Made by a program: the position numbers and the translations under genes. 64,000 nt of DNA, taken from the NCBI RefSeq assembly GCF_031457805.1, contig NZ_JAVDXI010000002.1, forward strand, positions 62,001-126,000, written 5' to 3'. The DNA is from Caulobacter sp031457805 (GTDB lineage Bacteria; Pseudomonadota; Alphaproteobacteria; Caulobacterales; Caulobacteraceae). Shown piece by piece: positions 31,993 to 40,036 of this stretch (position 1 is the stretch's first letter; each line of letters starts with the position of its first letter). Below the pieces are notes generated by a model. It did no database searches. It saw only the letters and a program-made list of their open reading frames with translations, and was not told the DNA's origin.

Positions 31993-32706
31993 TTAACCAA
32001 CTTTGGGGAGAGCTTCGGCGCGACTTTCGTCCAGGTAGCGCGCGCCCGTCGGCTTCAGGGCCGCGTCCAGCTCGATCACCAGCGGATTGCCGGTCGGGAT
32101 CTCAACACCCACGATCTGGTCGTCCGGCACGTTGAACAGGTGCTTCACGATCGCGCGCAGCGAGTTGCCGTGCGCGGCGATCAGCAGGGTCTCGCCGGCC
32201 TTCAGGTGGGGAGCGATATCGCTCTCCCAATACGGAAGGACACGAACCAGAGTGGTGGCCAAGCTTTCGGTCGACGGGAGGCTCGCGCCCTTGTAGCGGC
32301 GGTCCTTGCTGAAATCGTACTCACCACCCGGGGCGAGCTCCGGCGGCGGAATGTCGTAGGAGCGACGCCAGATCGTCACCTGCTCGACCCCATGCTTCTC
32401 GGCGGTCTCGGCCTTGTTGAGACCCGTGAGGCCGCCATAGTGGCGCTCGTTCAGGCGCCAGTCCTTGGTCACCGGCACAAAGCTCTGCTTGGCCGCGTCC
32501 AACGCCAGGTTCCCCGTGCGAATGGCGCGGGTCTGCACCGAGGTGAACAGGCGGTCGATCTCGATGCCGGCCGCCGCGATCAGCTCGCCGCCCTTCTTGG
32601 CCTGGGCCTCGCCCTCGGCGGTCAGATCCACATCGACCCAGCCGGTGAAGCGGTTTTCCAGGTTCCACTGGCTTTGGCCATGGCGGAGCAGGACGAGCGT
32701 GGGCAT
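31993..32706 (-). CDS. gpmA: 2,3-bisphosphoglycerate-dependent phosphoglycerate mutase
   Basis: A 237-residue histidine-phosphatase enzyme interconverting 3- and 2-phosphoglycerate. Seen: LRHGQSQWNLENRFTGW with phospho-His9, ERHYGGLTGLNKAE, the insertion YDIPPPEL typical of dPGM, SLATTLVRVLPYW, and AAHGNSLRA with the second His. In organisms using the Entner-Doudoroff pathway it serves lower glycolysis and gluconeogenesis. Confidence 0.95.
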   Translation of the reverse strand: MPTLVLLRHGQSQWNLENRFTGWVDVDLTAEGEAQAKKGGELIAAAGIEIDRLFTSVQTRAIRTGNLALDAAKQSFVPVTKDWRLNERHYGGLTGLNKAETAEKHGVEQVTIWRRSYDIPPPELAPGGEYDFSKDRRYKGASLPSTESLATTLVRVLPYWESDIAPHLKAGETLLIAAHGNSLRAIVKHLFNVPDDQIVGVEIPTGNPLVIELDAALKPTGARYLDESRAEALPKVG

Positions 32707-32849
32707 CGGGCTTCCTTCGGAGATCAGGGGAATGTCAGCGCGGGCTAAGGCCAGCCCGCGCCAGCGTCAAGCGCGGAAGCATGCTGACAAGCGATCCGTC
32801 AAAGCGCACGCCCCCTCCCCCACGCCGCCGCGCATGCTATAGGCGGACC

Positions 32850-33083
32850 ATGCCTGATCGCATCTTCATGCCTCTGATGGGGCTGGTCGCCGCCGCGCTG
32901 ATCACCCTGTCCCTCGTCTGGCCCCAAGGCCAGGGCGACCGCTCCTGGGGCCCCTTTGGCCATACCCCGGTTCAACAGACGCCGGAGATGAAGGCCAAGA
33001 TCCAGAAGGAAAAGGACTCGGCTCGCCGTCGGGACGAGGCCGCAAAGAAGGCCGTCGAGGCCGTGGACCAGCTTTCGCGATGA
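32850..33083 (+). CDS. Small single-span membrane protein upstream of kdsD
   Basis: A 77-residue protein: one membrane segment (about 8-24, MGLVAAALITLSLVWPQG), a short periplasmic piece with GDRSWGPFGHTP, and a charged C-terminal helix (EMKAKIQKEKDSARRRDEAA). Its stop overlaps the kdsD ATG (ATGA), so they are translationally coupled. Function unknown; a role in envelope sugar synthesis is suggested only by position. Confidence 0.72.
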   Translation: MPDRIFMPLMGLVAAALITLSLVWPQGQGDRSWGPFGHTPVQQTPEMKAKIQKEKDSARRRDEAAKKAVEAVDQLSR

Positions 33084-34036
33084 GCGCCTTCGACGCCGTT
33101 AAGGTTGGCCGGCGCGTCCTGGCCGTCGAGGCCGAAGCCCTGCGCGCCCTCTCCGACTCGCTGGGCGATGCGTTCGCCCGGTCGATCGAGACGATTTTCA
33201 ACGCCAAGGGGCGTGTGGTCTGCACGGGCATGGGCAAGTCAGGTCACGTGGCCCGCAAGATCGCCGCCACGCTCGCTTCGACCGGCACCCAGGCGATGTT
33301 CGTCCACCCCGCCGAAGCCTCGCACGGCGACCTGGGCATGATCGGTCCCGACGACGTCGTGCTGGCCCTGTCGAAGTCGGGCGCGGGCCGCGAGTTGGCC
33401 GACACCCTGGCCTACGCCAAGCGTTTCTCGATCCCGCTGATCGCCATGACTGCGGTCGCCGACAGTCCGCTGGGCCAAGCCGGCGACATCGTGCTGCTGC
33501 TGCCCGACGCGCCCGAGGCGACGGCCGAGGTCAATGCGCCGACCACCTCGACGACCCTGCAGATCGCTCTGGGCGACGCGATCGCTGTAGCCCTGCTGGA
33601 GCGTCGCGGATTCACCGCCAGCGATTTCCGGGTCTTCCATCCCGGCGGCAAGCTGGGGGCGATGCTGCGCACCGTCGGCGACCTGATGCACGGCGACGAT
33701 GAACTGCCCTTGATCGCTTCAGACGCCGCCATGCCCGACGCGCTGCTGGTCATGAGCGAGAAGCGCTTTGGCGCGGTCGGTGTCGTCGATGACGCGGGCC
33801 GCCTTGCAGGCATGATCACGGACGGCGATCTGCGCCGACATATGGACGGCCTGCTCAGCCATACGGCGGGCCAGGTCATGACGCATGCGCCCCTGACGAT
33901 CAGCCCCGGGGCCCTCGCCGCCGAGGCCCTGAAGGTGATGAACGAGCGGCGGATCACTGTCCTGTTTGTGGTCGAGGACGAACGCCCTGTCGGCATTCTG
34001 CATGTGCACGACCTGCTGCGCGCCGGTGTGATCTAG
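33080..34036 (+). CDS. kdsD: Arabinose-5-phosphate isomerase
   Basis: A 318-residue KpsF/KdsD protein: an SIS domain (about 30-185, CTGMGKSGHVARKIAATLAS, SHGDLGMIGPDDVVLALSKSG) followed by two CBS domains (about 205-318). It turns ribulose 5-phosphate into arabinose 5-phosphate, the first step to KDO for the LPS core. Gene order next to a phosphomannomutase fits envelope sugar synthesis. Confidence 0.93.
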   Translation: MSAFDAVKVGRRVLAVEAEALRALSDSLGDAFARSIETIFNAKGRVVCTGMGKSGHVARKIAATLASTGTQAMFVHPAEASHGDLGMIGPDDVVLALSKSGAGRELADTLAYAKRFSIPLIAMTAVADSPLGQAGDIVLLLPDAPEATAEVNAPTTSTTLQIALGDAIAVALLERRGFTASDFRVFHPGGKLGAMLRTVGDLMHGDDELPLIASDAAMPDALLVMSEKRFGAVGVVDDAGRLAGMITDGDLRRHMDGLLSHTAGQVMTHAPLTISPGALAAEALKVMNERRITVLFVVEDERPVGILHVHDLLRAGVI

Positions 34037-34133
34037 GTCACACCCGTTTTCTAAGACCTTGTTGTGCGAACGCGCCAATCGCGCGTCCATGCTTAGACAA
34101 GCGAGACACCCTCTCAACTGAAGCGAGCCTTCA

Positions 34134-35630
34134 ATGTTCTCCGCGCCCCGCGCCGATCTGGTTCCCAATACCGCCGCTTATGAGAACGAAGCCCTGGTCA
34201 AGCCGACCGGCTTTCGCGAGTACGATGCGCGCTGGCTGTTTGGCCCGGAGATCAACCTGTTGGGCGTGCAGGCGCTGGGCCTGGGTCTTGGGACCTATAT
34301 CCACGAGCTGGGCCAATCGAAGATCGTGGTCGGCCACGACTTCCGCTCGTACTCGTCCTCGATCAAGAACGCCCTGATCCTGGGTTTGATCAGCGCCGGC
34401 TGCGAAGTGCACGACATCGGCCTGGCCCTGTCGCCCACCGCCTATTTCGCCCAGTTCGACCTCGACATCCCGTGCGTGGCCATGGTCACCGCCAGCCACA
34501 ACGAGAACGGCTGGACCGGTGTGAAGATGGGCGCCCAGAAGCCGCTGACCTTCGGTCCCGACGAGATGAGCCGCCTGAAGGACATCGTGCTCAACGCCAA
34601 GTTCGTCGAGCGCGACGGCGGCAAGCTGGTCCGGGTGCAGGGTCAGGCCCAGCGCTATATCGACGATGTCGCCAAGCGCGCCAGCGTCACGCGCCCCCTC
34701 AAGGTGATCGCCGCCTGCGGCAACGGCACGGCCGGCGCCTTCGTGGTCGAGGCCCTGCAGAAGATGGGCGTCGCCGAAGTCGTTCCGATGGACACCGACC
34801 TCGACTTCACCTTCCCCAAGTACAACCCCAACCCCGAAGACGCCGAGATGCTGCACGCGATGGCCCACGCCGTTCGCGAGACCGGCGCGGACCTGGCGTT
34901 CGGCTTCGACGGCGACGGCGACCGCTGCGGCGTGGTCGATGACGAGGGCGAGGAGATCTTCGCCGACAAGATCGGCTTGATGCTGGCGCGGGATCTGGCC
35001 CCGCTGAACCCCGGCGCCACCTTCGTCGTCGACGTGAAGTCCACCGGCCTCTACGCCACCGATCCGATCCTCAAGGCCCACGGCTGTGAGGTCGTCTACT
35101 GGAAGACCGGCCACAGCTACATCAAGCGCAAGAGCGCCGAGCTGGGCGCCCTGGCCGGCTTCGAGAAGAGCGGCCACTTCTTCATGAACGGCGAGCTCGG
35201 CTACGGCTACGACTGCGGCCTGACCGCCGCTGCGGCCATCCTGGCCATGCTGGACCGCAATCCGGGCCTGAAGCTGTCAGACATGCGCAAGGCGCTGCCG
35301 GTGGCCTTCACCTCGCTGACCATGAGCCCGCACTGCGGCGACGAGGTGAAGTACGGCGTCGTGGCCGACGTTGTGAAGGAGTACGAGGACCTGTTCGCCG
35401 CCGGCGGCTCGATCCTTGGCCGCAAGATCACCGAGGTGATCACGGTCAACGGCGTGCGCGTCCACCTGGAGGATGGCTCCTGGGTCCTGGTCCGCGCCTC
35501 GTCGAACAAGCCGGAAGTCGTGGTCGTCGTCGAAAGCACCCAGTCCGAAGACGACATGCGCGCCCTCTTCCGACAGGAAGTGAAGCCGCGCCTCGGCGAC
35601 CGGGTCGGCAAGTATAATCAGGAGATCTGA
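34134..35630 (+). CDS. manB: Phosphomannomutase/phosphoglucomutase
   Basis: A 498-residue alpha-D-phosphohexomutase. Seen: the phosphoserine loop TASHNENG with the active Ser, metal loop DGDGDRCG, sugar-binding loop GEKSGHF-like (FEKSGHFFMNGELGYGYD), and the C-terminal phosphate-binding RASSNKPEVVVVVES. It makes mannose-1-P or glucose-1-P for nucleotide sugars of LPS and other envelope polysaccharides. The RASSNKPE loop is the PMM/PGM type. Followed by a terminator. Confidence 0.93.
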   Translation: MFSAPRADLVPNTAAYENEALVKPTGFREYDARWLFGPEINLLGVQALGLGLGTYIHELGQSKIVVGHDFRSYSSSIKNALILGLISAGCEVHDIGLALSPTAYFAQFDLDIPCVAMVTASHNENGWTGVKMGAQKPLTFGPDEMSRLKDIVLNAKFVERDGGKLVRVQGQAQRYIDDVAKRASVTRPLKVIAACGNGTAGAFVVEALQKMGVAEVVPMDTDLDFTFPKYNPNPEDAEMLHAMAHAVRETGADLAFGFDGDGDRCGVVDDEGEEIFADKIGLMLARDLAPLNPGATFVVDVKSTGLYATDPILKAHGCEVVYWKTGHSYIKRKSAELGALAGFEKSGHFFMNGELGYGYDCGLTAAAAILAMLDRNPGLKLSDMRKALPVAFTSLTMSPHCGDEVKYGVVADVVKEYEDLFAAGGSILGRKITEVITVNGVRVHLEDGSWVLVRASSNKPEVVVVVESTQSEDDMRALFRQEVKPRLGDRVGKYNQEI

Positions 35631-35685
35631 TCGGCTACGCCGGAGTGGCGGCACATCCGAGCCGGCGCGGCCGCCGCAAGGCAGG

Positions 35686-35716
35686 AGGGCCGGCTTGAAA
35701 ACGCCCGGCCCTTCTC
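35686..35716 (+). terminator. Terminator of the phosphomannomutase gene
   Basis: AGGGCCGG/CCGGCCCT, an 8-base perfect stem with an 11-base loop and a TTCTCT tail. Confidence 0.75.
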
Positions 35717-35746
35717 TCAGCGGGCTCTGTGATCGGAGGCCGCGCT

Positions 35747-35872
35747 TCAGGGCGTCCTGGTGCCACGCTTCGCGAGCGTATCGACGCGCTTGGAAGGCGG
35801 CGGACCACCCGTCGAGCGCGGATCGTTGAGCCCTTTGGGGGGTGAGGGCAGCGTGCCTGGATAGGTTTTCAT
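35747..35872 (-). CDS. Very small protein, second of an overlapping pair
   Basis: A 41-residue polar, Pro-rich peptide (MKTYPGTLPSPPKGLNDP start). Its ATG overlaps the TGA of the upstream 44-codon gene in an ATGA junction. No family recognised. Support comes from the overlap and from otherwise empty DNA. Confidence 0.42.
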   Translation of the reverse strand: MKTYPGTLPSPPKGLNDPRSTGGPPPSKRVDTLAKRGTRTP

Positions 35873-36003
35873 CGCGGCGTCACCTTGAACGGGCGGTAGG
35901 GCGAGCGGGCGAGGCGCGGGGCTGCGGCGAAGAGACGGAATGCGGGAAGCATGAGCGCCGCAGCGACAATACAAGCCACCGACAGTGGGAAGAGCCAGTC
36001 CAT
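35869..36003 (-). CDS. Very small membrane protein, first of an overlapping pair
   Basis: A 44-residue peptide: MDWLFPLSVACIVAAALML gives one membrane segment, followed by a basic Pro/Arg tail ending FKVTPR. Third codon positions are strongly G/C, as in real genes here. Stop and next start overlap (ATGA). Reminiscent in size of small accessory subunits of membrane complexes, but no partner is adjacent. Confidence 0.5.
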   Translation of the reverse strand: MDWLFPLSVACIVAAALMLPAFRLFAAAPRLARSPYRPFKVTPR

Positions 36004-36177
36004 ATGGGGGATCTCAAGCGTCGCCACGCCTGAGCGCTGACCGCGATGCGGTTCGCTCCCGACGGCGACTGAACTCTATATGGGGAGCGAGCGCCCGGGT
36101 TATCAGGGACGGCTGGAAATATGCTGCGCGCGGCTGATCGGCTGGCGCGCGAGATTGCGGCGGGGTAGTCACCGCCC

Positions 36178-36615
36178 ATGATCAAGCTTCGCCCTTCCCA
36201 GCCTCAGGACGGTGATCGCATCATCGCGATCTGGGCCGCGGCCGTCGACGCCACGCATGACTTTCTGACGCCCGAGGATCGCGCCTCAATCGGTCGCGAG
36301 GTCGAGGCCTTTCTCCCCACAGCCCCGCTCGTGCTGGCTGTCGATGACCGTGATCGCCCTCTGGGCTTCATGCTGATCACCAACGGCCACATGGAGGCCC
36401 TGTTCATCGACCCCGAGTATCGCGGAGCCGGCCTCGGCGCGATGATGATCGACTATGCGCTGGCGATACACCCTGTGCTGACCATCGACGTCAACGAGCA
36501 GAACGCCCAGGCGCTGGGCTTTTACGAGCATATGGGTTTCGAGCGCATCGGCTGGTCGGCCACCGACGGACAGGGGCGGGCCTATCCGCTGATTCATCTA
36601 CGCTTTGGCGTTTGA
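36178..36615 (+). CDS. GNAT acetyltransferase
   Basis: A 145-residue N-acetyltransferase of the YjaB-like group: IKLRPSQPQDGDRIIAIW start, acetyl-CoA loop EYRGAGLGAMMIDYA, and LGFYEHMGFERIG near the end. Substrate unknown. Transcribed away from the small-gene pair. Confidence 0.88.
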   Translation: MIKLRPSQPQDGDRIIAIWAAAVDATHDFLTPEDRASIGREVEAFLPTAPLVLAVDDRDRPLGFMLITNGHMEALFIDPEYRGAGLGAMMIDYALAIHPVLTIDVNEQNAQALGFYEHMGFERIGWSATDGQGRAYPLIHLRFGV

Positions 36616-36658
36616 CCCGAACTCGGCTTAGCTGCGTCGTCCCAGCCCAGAGTCTCCG

Positions 36659-37936
36659 ATGCGCCGCATTCTGACCGCCCTCGCCCTCCTGCTCAGCCCA
36701 GGCCTCGCCACGGCGGGGCCATCCACCCTTCTGAAACCCGACCGCGTGTGGACAGCGGAAAACGCCGGACCGCCGCGCGAGGGCTGGGCCGTGCTGGTCA
36801 GGGACGGGAAGATCGCGGCCGTAGGCCCTGCGGCGCAGATCGACGCGTCAGACGCCGAGGTGGTCGACCTGCCCGGCGCGACCTTGATCCCTGGCCTGAT
36901 GGACCTGCACAGCCATCTGTTCCTTCACCCCTACAACGAGACCTCGTGGGACGATCAGGTTCTGAAGGAGACGCCGACCTATCGAACCCTCCGGGCAGCG
37001 GTGCAGGCCAAGGCGACGCTGGAGGCCGGCTTCACGACATTGCGCGATCTCGGCACCGAGGGCGCCGGAACCGCCGACGTTCCGCTGAAGAAGGCCATCA
37101 ATGACGGTCTGATCCCGGGTCCCCGGCTGTTTGTGACCACCAAGGCGATCGTGGCGACCGGAGCCTACGGTCCGGCGCGTAAGAACTATAATCCCGACGC
37201 CGAGATCCCACAGGGCGCCGAGGAGGCCAGCGGCGTGCTGGAGGTGGTGAAGGCCGTGCGCGAACAGGCGGGCGCGGGCGCGGACTGGATCAAGGTCTAC
37301 GCCGACTATCGCGTCGGACCCGATGGTTCGACGCAGCCGACGTTCAGCGTCGAGGAGCTGAAAGCCCTGGTCGAGACCGCGCATTCCAGCGGTCGCCCGG
37401 TCTCGGCCCACGCCTCCAGCGACGAGGGCATGCGCCGCGCGATCCTGGCCGGCGTCGATACGATCGAGCATGGCTATTGGGGCTCGGAAGCCACCTTCAA
37501 GCTCATGGCTGAAAAGGGCGTGGTGTTCTTCCCGACCCTGACGGCGGTCGAGAGCACCTCGACCTATTTCGGCGGCTACGTCGCGGGCAAGACGGCCCCG
37601 ACCCCGGCGATGCAAGCGGCCGAGCGGGCCTTCCGACTGGCCGTGAAGGCGGGGGTGACCATCGGCATGGGCAGCGACGTCGGCGTCTTCAAGCATGGCG
37701 ACAATGCGCGGGAGCTGGTGTGGATGGTCCGCTATGGCCTGACGCCCGCCCAGGCGCTGCTCACAGCGACCTCAGTGGACGCCAAGGTCCTGGGTCGGGC
37801 CAACGACCTGGGCCAGATCAAATCCGGCTACCTGGCCGACCTCGTCGCGGTGAAAGGCGATCCGACCCAGGCGATCGAGGCGACGCGCGATGTCGTTCTG
37901 GTAATGAAGGCCGGAAAAATCGTCGTTCGTCCCTGA
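36659..37936 (+). CDS. Exported amidohydrolase (imidazolonepropionase/dipeptidase-like)
   Basis: A 425-residue metal-dependent amidohydrolase with a signal peptide (cleaved near TATA/GPS). Metal ligands: HSH in GLMDLHSHLFLHP, Lys in DWIKVYADY, His in VSAHASSDEG, His in DTIEHGYWG, and Asp in GMGSDVGVF. Close kin in Caulobacter and relatives include exported prolidase-type enzymes that split dipeptides; the substrate here is unproved. Followed 80 bases later by an exported nucleosidase-like gene. Confidence 0.9.
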   Translation: MRRILTALALLLSPGLATAGPSTLLKPDRVWTAENAGPPREGWAVLVRDGKIAAVGPAAQIDASDAEVVDLPGATLIPGLMDLHSHLFLHPYNETSWDDQVLKETPTYRTLRAAVQAKATLEAGFTTLRDLGTEGAGTADVPLKKAINDGLIPGPRLFVTTKAIVATGAYGPARKNYNPDAEIPQGAEEASGVLEVVKAVREQAGAGADWIKVYADYRVGPDGSTQPTFSVEELKALVETAHSSGRPVSAHASSDEGMRRAILAGVDTIEHGYWGSEATFKLMAEKGVVFFPTLTAVESTSTYFGGYVAGKTAPTPAMQAAERAFRLAVKAGVTIGMGSDVGVFKHGDNARELVWMVRYGLTPAQALLTATSVDAKVLGRANDLGQIKSGYLADLVAVKGDPTQAIEATRDVVLVMKAGKIVVRP

Positions 37937-38016
37937 TCGTCGCGGCGAACGCCTTGTTGCGCTTGGGACCGTTCGCACGGCCCGCTAAGCAAGGCTCGTC
38001 GCCTGAAGGAGTCACC

Positions 38017-38916
38017 ATGCGCCTGCCCGCCCTCGTCCTGGCCTGTCTTTGCCTGATCGTCTCGCCCGCCCTGGCGCAGAAGCTGGACGTGACCCCGCGC
38101 GTGGCGGTCATCTCGGCCTTCCCGCCCGAGATCGGCGCGCTGAACGCCGCGACCGCCCAGCAGAAGGCCTACGAGGTCAACGGCGTGCGGTTCATGACCG
38201 GCCAGCTCGAGGGCAAGCCGGTGGTGGTGTTCCTGAGCGGCGTGTCGATGGTCAACGCGGCCATGACAACCCAGATGGCGCTGGATCGCTTCAACATCAC
38301 GCGGATCGTCTTCTCCGGCATCGCCGGCGGCGTCGATGAGGGCCTGGATATCGGCGACGTCGTGGTCGCCGACCAATGGGCCCAGAACCTGGAAAGCGCC
38401 TTCGCCCGCGAGACCGACAAGGGCTTCGAGGTCTCGCCCAGCATCCGCACGACGACCCTGGCCAACTACGGCATGATCTTCCCGCGCGGCATCCACATGC
38501 CTGGCGACGCCTTGGGCGCGCCGGCCCGCGTCTGGTTCCCGGCGGACGCGGCTCTTTTGGACACGGCGCGCAAGGTCGCCGCGCAGGTGGCCCTGCAGCG
38601 ATGCGCGGCCGACAAGTGCCTGATCCACCCGCCCAAGGTCGTCGTCGGCGGAAACGGCGTCTCGGCGCCGGTGTTTCTCGACAACGCCGCCTACCGCAAG
38701 TACCTGCGCGCCACTTTCGAGGCCCGGGTGGTCGACATGGAGAGCGCCGCGGTCGCCCATGTGGCCTTGGTGAACGGGACGCCCTTTATCGCCTTCCGCA
38801 GCCTGTCGGATCTGGCTGGCGGTGGCGCTGGCGCCAACGAGATGCACACCTTCATGGCCCTGGCCTCGGACAATTCGGCGACCGTCGTGAAGGCGTTCGT
38901 GAAGGCCCTGCCCTAG
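38017..38916 (+). CDS. Exported nucleoside phosphorylase-family protein
   Basis: A 299-residue protein with a signal peptide (ends PALAQ). Its core is of the PNP/MTAN type: RVAVISAFPPEIGAL, VVVFLSGVSMVNAAMTTQMAL, RIVFSGIAGGVDEGLDIGDVVVAD (given as positions), DMESAAVAHVA with the ribose-binding Glu, and FRSLSDLAGG. It would split nucleosides or adenosyl-thio compounds outside the cytoplasm. Start chosen for GAAGGAG 8 bases upstream; the longer frame overlapping the amidohydrolase is not coding. Confidence 0.87.
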   Translation: MRLPALVLACLCLIVSPALAQKLDVTPRVAVISAFPPEIGALNAATAQQKAYEVNGVRFMTGQLEGKPVVVFLSGVSMVNAAMTTQMALDRFNITRIVFSGIAGGVDEGLDIGDVVVADQWAQNLESAFARETDKGFEVSPSIRTTTLANYGMIFPRGIHMPGDALGAPARVWFPADAALLDTARKVAAQVALQRCAADKCLIHPPKVVVGGNGVSAPVFLDNAAYRKYLRATFEARVVDMESAAVAHVALVNGTPFIAFRSLSDLAGGGAGANEMHTFMALASDNSATVVKAFVKALP

Positions 38917-38949
38917 CCCCCCCGAGTTCAGACCCTAAAGGAGCGAACT

Positions 38950-39348
38950 ATGTCGTCTTTCGATCGCCGCGTCCTGATCTCGGGTGGCCTGGCCGCTGGC
39001 GCCGCGCTGGCGACGCCCGCGAGCGCCGCGCCTGACGCGCCGATGCTGTTTCACCAGGTTTTCTTCTGGCTGAAGAATCCCGGCGACAAGGCTGATCGCG
39101 ACAAGCTGATCGCGGGCTTGAAGGCGCTGAAGGCCGTCGACGTCATCCAGCACCTGCACGTCGGCGTGCCAGCCTCGACCGAGAAGCGCGACGTCATCGA
39201 CAACAGCTACGATGTCTCCGAACTGATGGTGTTCAGGAGCGTCGAGGATCAGAAGCGCTACCAGGACCATCCGCTGCACCAGAAGTTCGTGGCCGAGTGC
39301 AGCCCTCTCTGGAGCAAGGTGGTGGTCTACGACAGCATGGCGGTGTGA
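38950..39348 (+). CDS. Exported Dabb (stress-responsive A/B barrel) protein
   Basis: A 132-residue protein with a Tat-like signal (FDRRVLISGGLAAGAALATPASA) and one Dabb ferredoxin-like domain (HQVFFWLKNPGD, STEKRDVIDNSYDVSELMVF, YQDHPLHQKFV). Function unknown for the family. It starts 33 bases after the nucleosidase-like gene, so it is probably in the same operon. Confidence 0.85.
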   Translation: MSSFDRRVLISGGLAAGAALATPASAAPDAPMLFHQVFFWLKNPGDKADRDKLIAGLKALKAVDVIQHLHVGVPASTEKRDVIDNSYDVSELMVFRSVEDQKRYQDHPLHQKFVAECSPLWSKVVVYDSMAV

Positions 39349-39355
39349 AGGGCGC

Positions 39356-39985
39356 CTACCGCGTCCCGAACGTCCGGTCGCCCGCGTCGCCGAGCCCTGG
39401 CACGATATAGCCGTGTTCATTCAGCTTGGCGTCGATCGCCGCCGTCCAGATCGGCACGTCGGGGTGCGCCTGTTGCAAGGCATCGACCCCCGCCTGGGCG
39501 GCCAGCAGGCACACGAAGCGCAGGTTGGTGACGCCGTAGTGCTTCAGGCGCGAAATCGCCGCGATGGCGGAGTGGCCGGTCGCCAGCATCGGATCGACCA
39601 CGATGACCAGGCGCCCGGCGATGTCCTCCGGCGCCTTGAAGTAGTATTCGACCGCCTCCAGCGTCTCGTGGTCGCGATAGAGGCCGATGTGCGCGACACG
39701 CGCCGAGGGGACCAGATCCAGCATGCCCTCGCACATGCCCAGGCCCGCACGCAGGATCGGCGCGAAGACCAGCTTCTTGCCGGCGATCTCATAGGCCGTG
39801 GTCGGCGCGACCGGGGTCTCGATCTGCACCTCGTCCATCGGCAGATCGCGGGTGACCTCGTAGCAGATCAGGGTCGCCGTCTCGCGCATCAGGGCGCGGA
39901 ACGTCTTCGTCGAGGTGGCCTTGTCCCGCATCTTGGTCAGCTTGTGCTGAACGAGCGGATGGCTGACGACGGTGACCTGGGACAT
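39356..39985 (-). CDS. upp: Uracil phosphoribosyltransferase
   Basis: A 209-residue enzyme that salvages uracil to UMP with PRPP. Seen: HPLVQHKLTKMRD start, the PRPP loop VVDPMLATGHSA (a His in place of the common Gly) and a uracil-binding tail GYIVPGLGDAGDR with the late Gly-Asp. Length typical. It converges with the Dabb gene with only 7 bases between. Confidence 0.95.
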   Translation of the reverse strand: MSQVTVVSHPLVQHKLTKMRDKATSTKTFRALMRETATLICYEVTRDLPMDEVQIETPVAPTTAYEIAGKKLVFAPILRAGLGMCEGMLDLVPSARVAHIGLYRDHETLEAVEYYFKAPEDIAGRLVIVVDPMLATGHSAIAAISRLKHYGVTNLRFVCLLAAQAGVDALQQAHPDVPIWTAAIDAKLNEHGYIVPGLGDAGDRTFGTR

Positions 39986-40036
39986 GGGGAGCTCTGCTAG
40001 GAACGTGACTCCACGCTCCTAGCAGCCACTCGCAAA

